NCBI RefSeq assembly: GCF_039538365.1
Contig: NZ_BAABCA010000003.1
Location: forward strand, 310,001-374,000
Source: Postechiella marina
Lineage (GTDB): Bacteria > Bacteroidota > Bacteroidia > Flavobacteriales > Flavobacteriaceae
DNA length: 64,000 nt
Reading direction: 5' to 3'
In this document: piece after piece, positions 54,816 through 63,431 of the stretch
Numbering within the stretch: position 1 is the first letter of the stretch
Layout: each line of letters begins with the position of its first letter
Translations under genes and position numbers: made by a program
Notes under the pieces: generated by a model
Seen by the model: only the letters and a program-made list of their open reading frames with translations
Told to the model about the DNA's origin: nothing
The model's database searches: none

Positions 54816-54947
54816 TTAAATAAATTTTTATTATTAATAAACTTAAGAAGTAATCCATTGGTCTAAAACCCTCAAAACCGGATTATTTAAGTTTATTAAA
54901 ATTAACAAAAAAATCAACTAGATTTCGTCTAATTAACCATTAGATTA

Positions 54948-54955
54948 TAAATTTG
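54948..54955 (+). promoter_or_regulatory. Candidate -7 element for nrdA (TAAATTTG)
   Basis: TAAATTTG matches TAnnTTTG. TTTCG at 54922-54926 is a weak -33 at about 21 bases. The ATG is 62 bases further on, leaving a 5' leader that contains a hairpin. Confidence 0.55.
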
Positions 54956-54972
54956 GAGTAGCTAATTAACCG

Positions 54973-54997
54973 TTTTTCTGAAGGTGTATCAGAAAAA
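54973..54997 (+). promoter_or_regulatory. Hairpin in the nrdA leader
   Basis: TTTTTCTGA (54973-54981) and TCAGAAAAA (54989-54997) form a nine-base-pair stem with a seven-base loop (AGGTGTA), placed between the -7 element and the ATG at 55018. It could modulate translation or stability of the nrdA message. It is not followed by a T run, so it is not a terminator. Confidence 0.5.
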
Positions 54998-55017
54998 ATA
55001 AAAAACCGTGTAAAACA

Positions 55018-57510
55018 ATGTATGTAGTAAAAAGAGATGGCAGAAAAGAGCAAATTATGTTCGATAAAATTACTGCTAGAGTAAGAAAATTATGTTATGG
55101 CTTAAACGAATTGGTAGACCCATTAAAGGTTGCCATGCGAGTAATAGAAGGCTTATATGATGGTGTAACCACTAGCGAGCTAGATAACCTTGCAGCAGAA
55201 ATTGCTGCAACCATGACAACTGCTCACCCAGATTATGCACGCTTAGCAGCTAGAATTTCTGTGTCCAACTTACATAAAAACACTAAAAAGACATTTAGTG
55301 ATGTTATGGAAGATTTACATAAATATGTTAATCCAAGAACAGGAAAAGAAGCTCCTTTACTGTCTGACGAGGTATACAATGTAATTATAGAAAATAAAGA
55401 CAGATTAGACTCTACAATTATATATAATCGCGATTTTGGTTACGATTACTTTGGTTTTAAAACCTTAGAACGTTCTTACCTTTTAAAATTAAACGGTAAA
55501 ATTGCAGAGCGCCCACAACACATGCTTATGCGTGTTTCTATTGGTATACATTTAAACGATTTAGATGCTGCTATAGAGACATACGAGTTAATGTCTAAAA
55601 AATACTTTACACACGCTACACCTACATTATTTAATTCTGGCACACCAAAACCACAAATGTCGTCTTGTTTCTTATTAACCATGAAAGACGATAGTATTGA
55701 TGGTATTTACGATACATTAAAACAAACAGCTAAAATATCTCAATCTGCAGGAGGTATTGGCTTAGCTATACACAATATTAGAGCAACAGGTAGTTACATT
55801 GCTGGCACTAATGGTACAAGTAACGGTATTGTACCCATGCTACAAGTTTATAACGATACTGCAAGATATGTAGATCAAGGAGGAGGAAAACGTAAAGGAA
55901 GTTTTGCTATATACCTAGAAACCTGGCATGCAGACATTTTCGAGTTTTTAGATTTAAAGAAAAACCATGGTAAAGAAGAAATGCGTGCACGTGATTTATT
56001 TTACGCTATGTGGATCTCTGATCTATTTATGAAACGTGTTGAAGAGAATGGAGATTGGACATTAATGTGCCCTAACGAGTGCCCAGGCATGGACGAAGTA
56101 CATAGTGATGAATTTGAAGCACTTTACACTAAATATGAAGCTGAAGGAAAAGGACGTAAAACTATTAAAGCTCGCGAGCTTTGGGAAAAAATATTAGAGT
56201 CTCAAATAGAAACTGGTACACCTTATATGTTATATAAAGATGCGGCAAACCGTAAATCTAATCAACAAAATTTAGGAACCATTCGTTCGTCTAACTTATG
56301 TACAGAAATTATGGAGTATACATCTCCAGACGAGGTTGCTGTATGTAATTTAGCCTCTATTGCATTACCAATGTTTGTAAAAAATGGAGCGTTCGATCAC
56401 AAAGAACTATTCCGTATTACAAAGCGTGTTACTAAAAACTTAAATAGAGTAATAGATAGAAACTACTATCCTGTTATTGAGGCAGAATACTCTAACTTAA
56501 AACATAGACCAATTGGTTTAGGCGTTCAAGGTTTAGCAGATACATTTATACAATTACGCCTACCTTTTACTAGTGATGAAGCCAAAAAATTAAACCAAGA
56601 GATTTTCGAAACGCTTTATTTTGCTGCGGTAACCGCGAGTATGGAAGAAGCTAAAGTGGATGGACCATACCAAACTTACGAAGGTTCTCCAATAAGTAAA
56701 GGTGATTTTCAACATAACTTATGGAATTTAAAAGACGACGAATTAAGTGGTCGTTGGGATTGGGAAAAACTACGAAAGCAAGTACTTAAAAACGGTGTAC
56801 GTAACTCGTTATTAGTAGCGCCAATGCCTACCGCATCTACATCTCAAATTTTAGGAAACAATGAGTGTTTTGAACCCTATACATCAAACATTTATACACG
56901 TCGTGTACTATCTGGAGAATTTATTGTTGTAAACAAGCATTTATTAGAAGATTTAGTAGATCTTGGCCTTTGGAACGAGTCTTTAAAACAAGATATTATG
57001 AGAGCTAATGGCTCTGTACAAAATATAGATATCATTCCTCAAGATATTAAAGAGTTATACAAAACCGTTTGGGAATTAAGTATGAAGGATATTATAGATA
57101 TGTCTCGCCAGAGAGGCTATTTTATAGATCAATCTCAATCGCTTAACTTATTTATGGAAGGTGCAACCATGGCAAAATTAACCTCTATGCACTTCTATGC
57201 TTGGAAGAGCGGTTTAAAAACTGGTATGTATTACTTACGTACTAAAAGTGCTGTAGATGCGATTAAATTTACATTACAAACAAACAAAAAAGAAGAACCT
57301 ATAGCTGCTGAAGCTGTAGAAGTAGACGATGTAAATGCACAGCAAGAAGAAGCTAAGAAAAAGAAATTAGCAGCACAAAACGCAGCTAAATTTGCAAAGC
57401 AAAATAATAACGAAGTAGATGTAGAACCAATGTCTGCAGAAGAAATGAAAGCTTTAATTGCCCAAGCTAAAGATGGCGAAGGAGACGATTGCTTAATGTG
57501 TGGCTCTTAA
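55018..57510 (+). CDS. nrdA: Ribonucleotide reductase class Ia large subunit
   Basis: NrdA reduces ribonucleoside diphosphates to deoxy forms with NrdB. The 830-residue protein has an N-terminal ATP-cone (about 1-90, MYVVKRDGRKEQIMFDKITARV), reflecting dATP feedback control. Catalytic residues are Cys217 (SSCFLL), Asn426, Cys428, Glu430 (SNLCTE), Cys443 (AVCNLAS), and the C-terminal shuttle cysteines Cys825 and Cys828 in CLMCGS. A low-complexity linker rich in Glu, Ala and Lys (about 765-805) precedes the tail. It lies downstream of nrdB with its own promoter and ends at a good terminator. Confidence 0.95.
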   Translation: MYVVKRDGRKEQIMFDKITARVRKLCYGLNELVDPLKVAMRVIEGLYDGVTTSELDNLAAEIAATMTTAHPDYARLAARISVSNLHKNTKKTFSDVMEDLHKYVNPRTGKEAPLLSDEVYNVIIENKDRLDSTIIYNRDFGYDYFGFKTLERSYLLKLNGKIAERPQHMLMRVSIGIHLNDLDAAIETYELMSKKYFTHATPTLFNSGTPKPQMSSCFLLTMKDDSIDGIYDTLKQTAKISQSAGGIGLAIHNIRATGSYIAGTNGTSNGIVPMLQVYNDTARYVDQGGGKRKGSFAIYLETWHADIFEFLDLKKNHGKEEMRARDLFYAMWISDLFMKRVEENGDWTLMCPNECPGMDEVHSDEFEALYTKYEAEGKGRKTIKARELWEKILESQIETGTPYMLYKDAANRKSNQQNLGTIRSSNLCTEIMEYTSPDEVAVCNLASIALPMFVKNGAFDHKELFRITKRVTKNLNRVIDRNYYPVIEAEYSNLKHRPIGLGVQGLADTFIQLRLPFTSDEAKKLNQEIFETLYFAAVTASMEEAKVDGPYQTYEGSPISKGDFQHNLWNLKDDELSGRWDWEKLRKQVLKNGVRNSLLVAPMPTASTSQILGNNECFEPYTSNIYTRRVLSGEFIVVNKHLLEDLVDLGLWNESLKQDIMRANGSVQNIDIIPQDIKELYKTVWELSMKDIIDMSRQRGYFIDQSQSLNLFMEGATMAKLTSMHFYAWKSGLKTGMYYLRTKSAVDAIKFTLQTNKKEEPIAAEAVEVDDVNAQQEEAKKKKLAAQNAAKFAKQNNNEVDVEPMSAEEMKALIAQAKDGEGDDCLMCGS

Positions 57511-57552
57511 TAAAGCAACACACTATTTAATTATTACGTGTTATAAATCTAT

Positions 57553-57578
57553 AAAAGCATCTCGAAAGAGGTGCTTTT
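57553..57578 (+). terminator. Terminator of nrdA
   Basis: AAAAGCATCTC (57553-57563), loop GAAA, GAGGTGCTTTT (57568-57578) pair with one G-U. The hairpin lies 42 bases after the stop. It resembles, on the opposite strand, the terminator at 58166. Confidence 0.75.
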
Positions 57579-57623
57579 ATTATTTGTATTAGTATATTTA
57601 AATTCATTTTTATAAAAACAAAT

Positions 57624-58151
57624 ATGTCTCAACCAAATTTTAAAGTAACGCCAGATTTGCACACCAGTAAAGGCAATCGTTTTGCTAATTATATTATAGA
57701 TTTAATTGTTTTTTTAGCTATTGGCTACGGGCTTTTTTTTCTTATAATTTACCTCTGTTATACTTTTCTAGATGATGCCACTCCTGTTGACACTTTTTTA
57801 GATAATCTAGAAAATATAAATGGCCTTGTAGACAGACTGGTAACAGGCACTATTTTAGCCCTATGTTATTTTACCACAGAAACACTACTTAAAGGCAGGT
57901 CTATAGGCAAATTTGTTACAAAGACCATAGTTATTAAAGAAGATGGCTCTAACCCAAATAATATAGATTATTTAAAACGCAGTTTTTCAAGAATTATACC
58001 TTTTGAAGCTTTTTCGTTTTTAGGTGCAGAAGGAAGAGGGTGGCACGATACTATATCTAAGACTTATGTGGTAGATATAGATAAATTAAAAGAGCGCCTA
58101 GATTCCCAAAATAGTTTAGACCAAATTGGCGTACCACAAAAGGATTTTTAA
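57624..58151 (+). CDS. RDD-family membrane protein
   Basis: The 175-residue protein has RFANYIIDLIVFLAIGYGLFF near residues 19-40, holding the conserved Arg and Asp of the RDD family, then a second hydrophobic helix (about 70-95, LVTGTILALCYFTTETLLKGRSIGKFV) and a third. LKGRSIGKFVTKTIVI and the SRIIPFEAFSFLG segment are typical. RDD proteins are thought to transport ions or small solutes, but their function is largely unknown. The C-terminus is a soluble tail (DQIGVPQKDF). It is a single gene with its own terminator. Confidence 0.8.
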   Translation: MSQPNFKVTPDLHTSKGNRFANYIIDLIVFLAIGYGLFFLIIYLCYTFLDDATPVDTFLDNLENINGLVDRLVTGTILALCYFTTETLLKGRSIGKFVTKTIVIKEDGSNPNNIDYLKRSFSRIIPFEAFSFLGAEGRGWHDTISKTYVVDIDKLKERLDSQNSLDQIGVPQKDF

Positions 58152-58165
58152 AACTTAATTAAAAT

Positions 58166-58195
58166 AAAAAAGCATCTCTTTCGAGATACTTTTTT
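58166..58195. terminator. Terminator between RDD gene and OmpA gene
   Basis: AAGCATCTC (58170-58178), loop TTTC, GAGATACTT (58183-58191) form a stem with one mismatch, flanked by A and T runs. It can end the plus-strand RDD transcript and the minus-strand OmpA transcript. Confidence 0.7.
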
Positions 58196-58230
58196 ATTTT
58201 CTTCTTCTTTTTCTAACAATTTACTTCCCA

Positions 58231-59079
58231 CTAATTCGAAGCCATTAAAGCAAAAAACTTATCAATATTTGGAAGAATTACAATACGTGTTCTTCTATTT
58301 CTTGCTCTATTTTCCCATGTTTTATTATTTGTAAGCGGTTGGTAACTACTTCGTCCTGCAGCTATAAGTTGCTCTGGAGACACATCAAATTTATGTTGCA
58401 GTTTTCTAACAACCGATGTTGCCCTTAATACACTTAAATCCCAGTTATCTGCCACTTTATCTGTATTAATCCCTCTAGAATCTGTATGGCCTTCAACCAT
58501 AACATCTAAACTAGGCTCAGAGTTAATAACATCAGCCAATTTCTTTAAAATTCTATCTGCTTTAGAGTTTACAACATAACTTCCGCTGTTAAACAGCATC
58601 TTGTCTGATATAGAAATCATAACTACAGTTTCGTTAATATTAACATCTATATCCTCATCATTATTAACTGTTTCAGAGTTTATAACCTTTTTTAAATTAT
58701 AAGCCACTGCTAAATTCATAGAATCTTTTAATGTCTTGGCATTACTTAATTTATCTGCATCGACATTAGCTAAAGTAGCACGCATTTTTTCTTTTGCATT
58801 GTTAGATATAACCGCGCCATTATCTAAAGCTTTAAATTTAGAATTATTCTCTTCTGTTAATGCACCAACATCTTTTGATAATGATGCTATTTTAGAATTA
58901 TAATCATCTACTCTACTTTGAATTTTTGCGAATTTAGTTTCTAAATCTTCTTTAGCAACTCGTGTTTTAGTTAGTTCATTTTTTATTTCACCATTCTCAT
59001 GTTCTAAAGCCACATATTTCTTTTTTGAAACACATGAAAACGTAAATGCAACTAATAATACTATTAAAATTTTCTTCAT
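58231..59079 (-). CDS. OmpA-family lipoprotein
   Basis: The 282-residue protein has a lipoprotein signal (LLVAFTFSC, Cys16), a heptad-like helical region (about 25-90; ELTKTRVAKEDLETKFAKIQSRVDDYNSKI), and a C-terminal OmpA peptidoglycan-binding domain (about 150-270), with MVEGHTDSRG and NRRTRIVILP supplying the conserved Asp and Arg that hold diaminopimelate. It therefore tethers the outer membrane to the cell wall. There is no beta-barrel. Length and layout suggest a Pal-like role, but no Tol genes are nearby. Confidence 0.9.
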   Translation of the reverse strand: MKKILIVLLVAFTFSCVSKKKYVALEHENGEIKNELTKTRVAKEDLETKFAKIQSRVDDYNSKIASLSKDVGALTEENNSKFKALDNGAVISNNAKEKMRATLANVDADKLSNAKTLKDSMNLAVAYNLKKVINSETVNNDEDIDVNINETVVMISISDKMLFNSGSYVVNSKADRILKKLADVINSEPSLDVMVEGHTDSRGINTDKVADNWDLSVLRATSVVRKLQHKFDVSPEQLIAAGRSSYQPLTNNKTWENRARNRRTRIVILPNIDKFFALMASN

Positions 59080-59242
59080 AATAAAAAACTCTTGTTTTAT
59101 TCTGTTCTCTATTATTTACGATGAAATTCCAATTACGGATGTTAAACGGTGTAATAATTTAAATTCTAAGACTCTAAAATTGTAATACCTTTTTTTGTAA
59201 CATCCAACAATAATGAAGCCTTACAGAAAATGTGAGCAACAA

Positions 59243-59271
59243 AAAAACGCATCTAAAAAAGATGCGTTTTT
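59243..59271 (-). terminator. Terminator of the ppnP gene
   Basis: AAAAACGCATCT (59243-59254) and AGATGCGTTTTT (59260-59271) form a perfect 12-base-pair stem with a five-base A loop. On the minus strand it follows the ppnP stop by 22 bases. It is symmetrical enough to work both ways, but only ppnP reads into it. Confidence 0.85.
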
Positions 59272-59293
59272 AATATTTTTAAAAGAGATTATC

Positions 59294-59575
59294 TTATTTA
59301 TATTGACATAAATAAGCCGTTTGCTCGGTTACTTTTACCTGAAATTTTTGGTTAGCATCAATCTCGTAAGCTTCACCTGCTTTATAGGTTTTCCAATCTG
59401 TAGTATTAGGTAATTTTACGGTCATTTCACCTTCAACAACAATCATTGTTTCGTGTGTAGAGGTTCCAAATTCGTATTCTCCAGCTTCCATAACACCAAC
59501 TGTAGAATTTCCATTTGCAGATTTGTAACCTAAAGATTTTACATTACCATCAAAATATTCGTTTGTAGAAATCAT
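59294..59575 (-). CDS. ppnP: Pyrimidine/purine nucleoside phosphorylase
   Basis: The 93-residue cupin-fold protein cleaves nucleosides with phosphate to base and (deoxy)ribose 1-phosphate. Conserved blocks are NEYFDGNVKSLGY (5-17), VGVMEAGEYEFGTSTHETM (about 27-45), VVEGEMTVKLP and WKTYKAGEAYEIDAN with FQVKV and the final AYLCQYK. The length is exactly that of the family. It is a single gene divergent from the AraC regulator. Confidence 0.92.
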   Translation of the reverse strand: MISTNEYFDGNVKSLGYKSANGNSTVGVMEAGEYEFGTSTHETMIVVEGEMTVKLPNTTDWKTYKAGEAYEIDANQKFQVKVTEQTAYLCQYK

Positions 59576-59651
59576 AATTAATCAAATTTTCAAACAAAAG
59601 TACTAAACAAAAGTTAAAAGCATTGTTCAATATAAGCTTCATTATATTTTT

Positions 59652-59667
59652 ACACTATATTTAGTGT
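59652..59667. promoter_or_regulatory. Inverted repeat between ppnP and araC-type gene
   Basis: ACACTA (59652-59657), TATT, TAGTGT (59662-59667) form a 16-base inverted repeat with a four-base centre. It is 20 bases upstream of the TTG start of the AraC regulator and is a candidate operator for that regulator or for ppnP. Confidence 0.4.
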
Positions 59668-59687
59668 TATTTTTTTAAATACTTAGT

Positions 59688-60497
59688 TTGCAAGATTATA
59701 TAAAAACTTATAATAAAATCTCTTCTATAGACGCTATTAAAATAGCTCCTTTTGATGTTAATAAGCGCTATACAAAGCCACATAGACACAACAAGTATCT
59801 AGAAATAGTATATTTTACAGAAGGTGAAGGTTATCACCATCTAGATTCTAAAAGCTACGAGATTAAGCCTCCTATGGTTTTTGTCGTAAAAAAAGAAGAG
59901 GTGCATAACTGGGAAATTAACACAATGCCTAAAGGGTATGTTATTATTATAAAAGAAACTTTTCTAGACAAAACACTCGATAGATATATTAATTTACAAT
60001 TAAATAGTTTAAAAAATATACAAAAAATAAAGCTATCGAAAAAGGATGCTTCATTAAATCCATTATTTAAAATTCTGAATAAGGAAATGGAACAACCTAA
60101 ACCACAAACCGAATTTATTGAAGGGGTTTTAAAAGCATTACTAGGTAAAATAATTGCTTATAACCGATCTGATAAAATAAACGACAATGTAGATAAAACC
60201 ACAGAGTTTGTAGATCTTTTAATTGAGAGGCCTAGAAACAATGTTGCTTTTTATGCCGAAAGTTTAAATATAACATCGCAAAACTTAAACCAACTGTGTA
60301 AAAAGAAATTTGATAAAACAGCCTCAGAAATTATAGCTGTAGAAGTTATTAAAGAAGTAAAAAGGCTGCTAATGTACACCAACCAGACTATAAGCGAAGT
60401 TGCTTTTCAATTAGATTTTAAAGATGTATCTCATTTTGTAAAATATTTTAAACGTCATACAGGAAGCACACCTCTTCAATTTAAAAAAAATCAATAA
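59688..60497 (+). CDS. AraC-family transcriptional regulator
   Basis: The 269-residue protein has an N-terminal cupin (about 15-90; KPHRHNKYLEIVYFTEGEGYH) and a C-terminal pair of helix-turn-helix motifs (about 180-265): VAFYAESLNITSQNLNQLCKK and TISEVAFQLDFKDVSHFVKYFKRHTGSTP. A small ligand probably binds the cupin. The only in-frame start is the TTG at 59688: a TAA stop lies four codons upstream and the next ATG is in the cupin. It precedes a TonB-dependent receptor on the same strand by 87 bases, which it may control. Confidence 0.85.
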   Translation: MQDYIKTYNKISSIDAIKIAPFDVNKRYTKPHRHNKYLEIVYFTEGEGYHHLDSKSYEIKPPMVFVVKKEEVHNWEINTMPKGYVIIIKETFLDKTLDRYINLQLNSLKNIQKIKLSKKDASLNPLFKILNKEMEQPKPQTEFIEGVLKALLGKIIAYNRSDKINDNVDKTTEFVDLLIERPRNNVAFYAESLNITSQNLNQLCKKKFDKTASEIIAVEVIKEVKRLLMYTNQTISEVAFQLDFKDVSHFVKYFKRHTGSTPLQFKKNQ

Positions 60498-60584
60498 AAT
60501 ATACCTTAATTTTTTCAAAAAGACCATAACCGTTTTTATTATATGAGATAGATTTGCTTACACAAACAACTATTCTTATAAAAC

Positions 60585-63089
60585 ATGAAACAAACAAAAT
60601 TACTAGTCGTCTTTTTATTTTTAATATCCAATTTTGCCATAGGGCAAATTACAGGAAAAATACAAGACGCAGATGGCGGAGCCCCTTTAGAATATGCTAC
60701 CGCAGCTTTGTATAAAACAAATGGTGAGCTCGTTACCGGTGTAATAACAGATATAGAAGGGCGTTTTAAATTAGAAAATGTAAAAACAGGAAACTACTAT
60801 GTAGAAACTTCTTTTATGGGCTACTCTTCTTTTAAATCTGAAACACTTTCGGTAAAAAAAAGAGGCCAATCTATAGATCTTGGCACTATTAAATTAACTT
60901 TAGGTAGCCAATTAGACGAAGTTATGATAAAAGCAGAACGATCTGCTGTGGTTCATAAAATTGACCGCCAAGTATTCGACACAAAAAAATTCCAGAATGC
61001 AGAAGGCGGAAATGCTGTAGATGTTATTAAAAACCTACCATCGGTTACTGTTGATGGTCAAGGCGAAGTAAGCGTACGTGGGAGTAAAGGTTTTACCGTT
61101 TTAGTAAACGGAAAACCAACACAAGGTGATGCTGCTTCTATTTTAGCACAATTACCAGCAAATGCACTAGAAACAGTAGAACTTATTACCGCTCCATCTG
61201 CAAAGTACGATCCAGAAGGTAAAGGTGGAATTTTAAATATTAAAACTAAAAAAGGAGCTACAAATGGTACGTTTGCGCAAGTAAATGTTCGTGGTGGTTT
61301 CCCATCTATAGAACCTTACAACACTAAAGTTCCTGCAGAGCGTTACGGTATTGATGCTACAGTTAATAAGCGTACCGACAAATGGAATATTTCGCTTGGT
61401 GCAAGTTACCAGCGTAACGATAAAACTGGACGTCGTGAAGGCGATATGTTTATTGTAAACAACGCTGAAGATAAAACCACCTTTTTACCATCGGATGGTG
61501 AACGTAGTTTTGATGACATTAGCTATAACGGACGTTTTAATGTTGATTTTACTCCAGATGAAAACAACGAGTTCTCTGTTGGTTTTTTTGCTGGAAAGCA
61601 CACTAAAGAAAGACTTGCAGATATTGTTTATTATGATAATCATGCTGTTTCTCCTAAAAACTCTGAAAACAGATTATATACATTTGAGTATTACAACCAC
61701 AACTTAAGAATTAGAAAAGGCGATTTTGCCTTAGGTAGTTTTGATTATGCTCATAAATTTAATAATAATTCTAAACTATCTACCTCTTTCTTATACGAGT
61801 ATACTTTTCTAGGTGGACCAACTGTAAATGACAATTTAGGTCACCCAGACAATTCTATAGTATACCAAGAAGAGTACAACACAAACGACAACCCTCTTTA
61901 CGGTACACGTTTTAACTTAGACTATGCTTGGAAACCTTTCTCTTTTGGAACCCTTGAAACTGGTTACCAATATAGAAATATAGACCATGAAGGAGATTTT
62001 GTTTACGAACGTGATGGTGTATTAGTTCCAGAATTTTCAAGCGATATTCAATTAAAACGTTCTATACATTCTGGCTACGTACAATTAACAGGAAAGAAAA
62101 ATAAATGGGATTATGCTGCTGGTGCACGTGTAGAATCTATGGACAGAGAGTATACAGAGTCTTTAAAAAGTGAAACAACACCTAATGTTTACCAATACGA
62201 TTTTGTAAAATTATTCCCTTCTGCTTCTGTTCAATATGAAGTTAACGAAAAAACCAATATTAAAGCTGCTTATAGTAAACGTGTAGAGCGTACTACAACT
62301 TTAAAAATGAATAGTTTTGCTGAACGTGAGCACTCTGAAGTTTTTGAACAAGGTGATAATAGTTTATTACCAGAATTTATCGATTTAGTAGAACTTGGTA
62401 TTACTAAAAGAATAAAAGGAGGAAACTCTGTTTATGCTACAGCTTATTTTAGACATGTAGATAATGTTATAAATCGAGTAAACACCTTAGCTTACGAAAC
62501 CAATGGTGCTGTTATAGATAGTGTTATAAACCGTGTATACTCTAACGTAGGAAAAAGTAATTCTATTGGTTTAGAGTTTGGTGCTACCATTAAGCCAACA
62601 AAAAACTGGACTAACGTTATTGGCGCAAACATTTACAATTACGATATAGATGGTGCGCTAAACTTTAACCATAGAGATGGCATTAGTAGAAGTTACGATA
62701 TCAATTCTAAATCTACTATTTACTCTATTAATTTAAACTCAACCTATTCGTTTTGGGAAAATGCCTCTTTACAATTTACGTTTAATTATTTATCTGATAG
62801 AGTTACTGCTATGGGCGAAGATTCTAGATTTTACTCGCCTAATTTGGCTTTTAGAAAAACCTTTCTCGATAATCGTTTAACAGCGACACTACAATGGCAA
62901 AACATAGATATGGGCATGCTTAAAACTAACGAGCAGCGCATTACAACCGCTAGAACAGACCAGTTTTACACCACTACAAATTATAGATACGAAGTCGACA
63001 TGGTATCATTAAACCTGTCGTATACCTTTAATACAGTAAAAAACAAATCGAAATTTATTGATAGTGAATTTGGTAAAAAAGAGTTTTAG
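60585..63089 (+). CDS. TonB-dependent receptor, outer-membrane beta-barrel family
   Basis: The 834-residue protein has a signal peptide ending AIGQ, a carboxypeptidase-regulatory-like domain (about 22-110; GKIQDADGGAPLEYATAAL, GRFKLENVKTGNY), a plug (about 125-220; VIKNLPSVTVDGQGEVSVRG, VLVNGKPT) and a barrel from about 230 with YGIDATVNKR-type strands, ending SLNYLNLSYTFNTVK-like strands and SEFGKKEF. It lacks the VVVGYGTQ SusC motif and has no SusD beside it. It belongs to the OMP_b-brl_3 type, whose ligands include siderophores, peptides and others. It follows the AraC gene. Confidence 0.88.
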   Translation: MKQTKLLVVFLFLISNFAIGQITGKIQDADGGAPLEYATAALYKTNGELVTGVITDIEGRFKLENVKTGNYYVETSFMGYSSFKSETLSVKKRGQSIDLGTIKLTLGSQLDEVMIKAERSAVVHKIDRQVFDTKKFQNAEGGNAVDVIKNLPSVTVDGQGEVSVRGSKGFTVLVNGKPTQGDAASILAQLPANALETVELITAPSAKYDPEGKGGILNIKTKKGATNGTFAQVNVRGGFPSIEPYNTKVPAERYGIDATVNKRTDKWNISLGASYQRNDKTGRREGDMFIVNNAEDKTTFLPSDGERSFDDISYNGRFNVDFTPDENNEFSVGFFAGKHTKERLADIVYYDNHAVSPKNSENRLYTFEYYNHNLRIRKGDFALGSFDYAHKFNNNSKLSTSFLYEYTFLGGPTVNDNLGHPDNSIVYQEEYNTNDNPLYGTRFNLDYAWKPFSFGTLETGYQYRNIDHEGDFVYERDGVLVPEFSSDIQLKRSIHSGYVQLTGKKNKWDYAAGARVESMDREYTESLKSETTPNVYQYDFVKLFPSASVQYEVNEKTNIKAAYSKRVERTTTLKMNSFAEREHSEVFEQGDNSLLPEFIDLVELGITKRIKGGNSVYATAYFRHVDNVINRVNTLAYETNGAVIDSVINRVYSNVGKSNSIGLEFGATIKPTKNWTNVIGANIYNYDIDGALNFNHRDGISRSYDINSKSTIYSINLNSTYSFWENASLQFTFNYLSDRVTAMGEDSRFYSPNLAFRKTFLDNRLTATLQWQNIDMGMLKTNEQRITTARTDQFYTTTNYRYEVDMVSLNLSYTFNTVKNKSKFIDSEFGKKEF

Positions 63090-63140
63090 TTAGTAGTTAG
63101 TAAATACCCTATTCTTAAAATAAATATTAAGAATTAATAA

Positions 63141-63170
63141 AAGGCAGTCATTTTCATGGCTGTCTTTTTT
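63141..63170 (+). terminator. Terminator of the TonB-dependent receptor gene
   Basis: AGGCAGTCAT, loop TTTC, ATGGCTGTCT form a ten-base-pair stem with two G-U pairs, followed by six T, 52 bases after the stop. Confidence 0.75.
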
Positions 63171-63381
63171 GTTTACCTATAAGTAGTAATAGCATAAAAT
63201 TTCTAGTATTAAACACTAGTATAAACTATAGAAAAACTTAAACTATAAGGCTTTTAATAACGATTTAGAAGGATTGGTTATAGCTATTTTAACGCCTTTA
63301 AAAAATCTAGAGTATAAGAGTAAACTAGAAATAAAAACATTTAAAACGAACTTATTTATAAATGTGGTATGGATTAAAAAC

Positions 63382-63414
63382 AAAAAGGGGCGAAATTCAA
63401 TTTCGCCCCTTTTT
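63382..63414 (-). terminator. Strong hairpin terminator of the Na/Pi gene
   Basis: GGGGCGAAA and TTTCGCCCC pair perfectly around TTCAA and are flanked by A5 and T5 runs. It lies 18 bases past the stop at 63432 on the minus strand and can work in both directions. Confidence 0.85.
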
Positions 63415-63431
63415 ATAATACATTATTACCT

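Larger units (their letters stand above)
63090..63431. other. Intergenic region with two terminators
   Basis: This 342-base region separates the receptor gene from the opposing Na/Pi gene. It contains the plus-strand terminator at 63141-63170 and the strong hairpin at 63382-63414. Between them I see only AT-rich sequence without RNA or coding signals. Confidence 0.5.
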
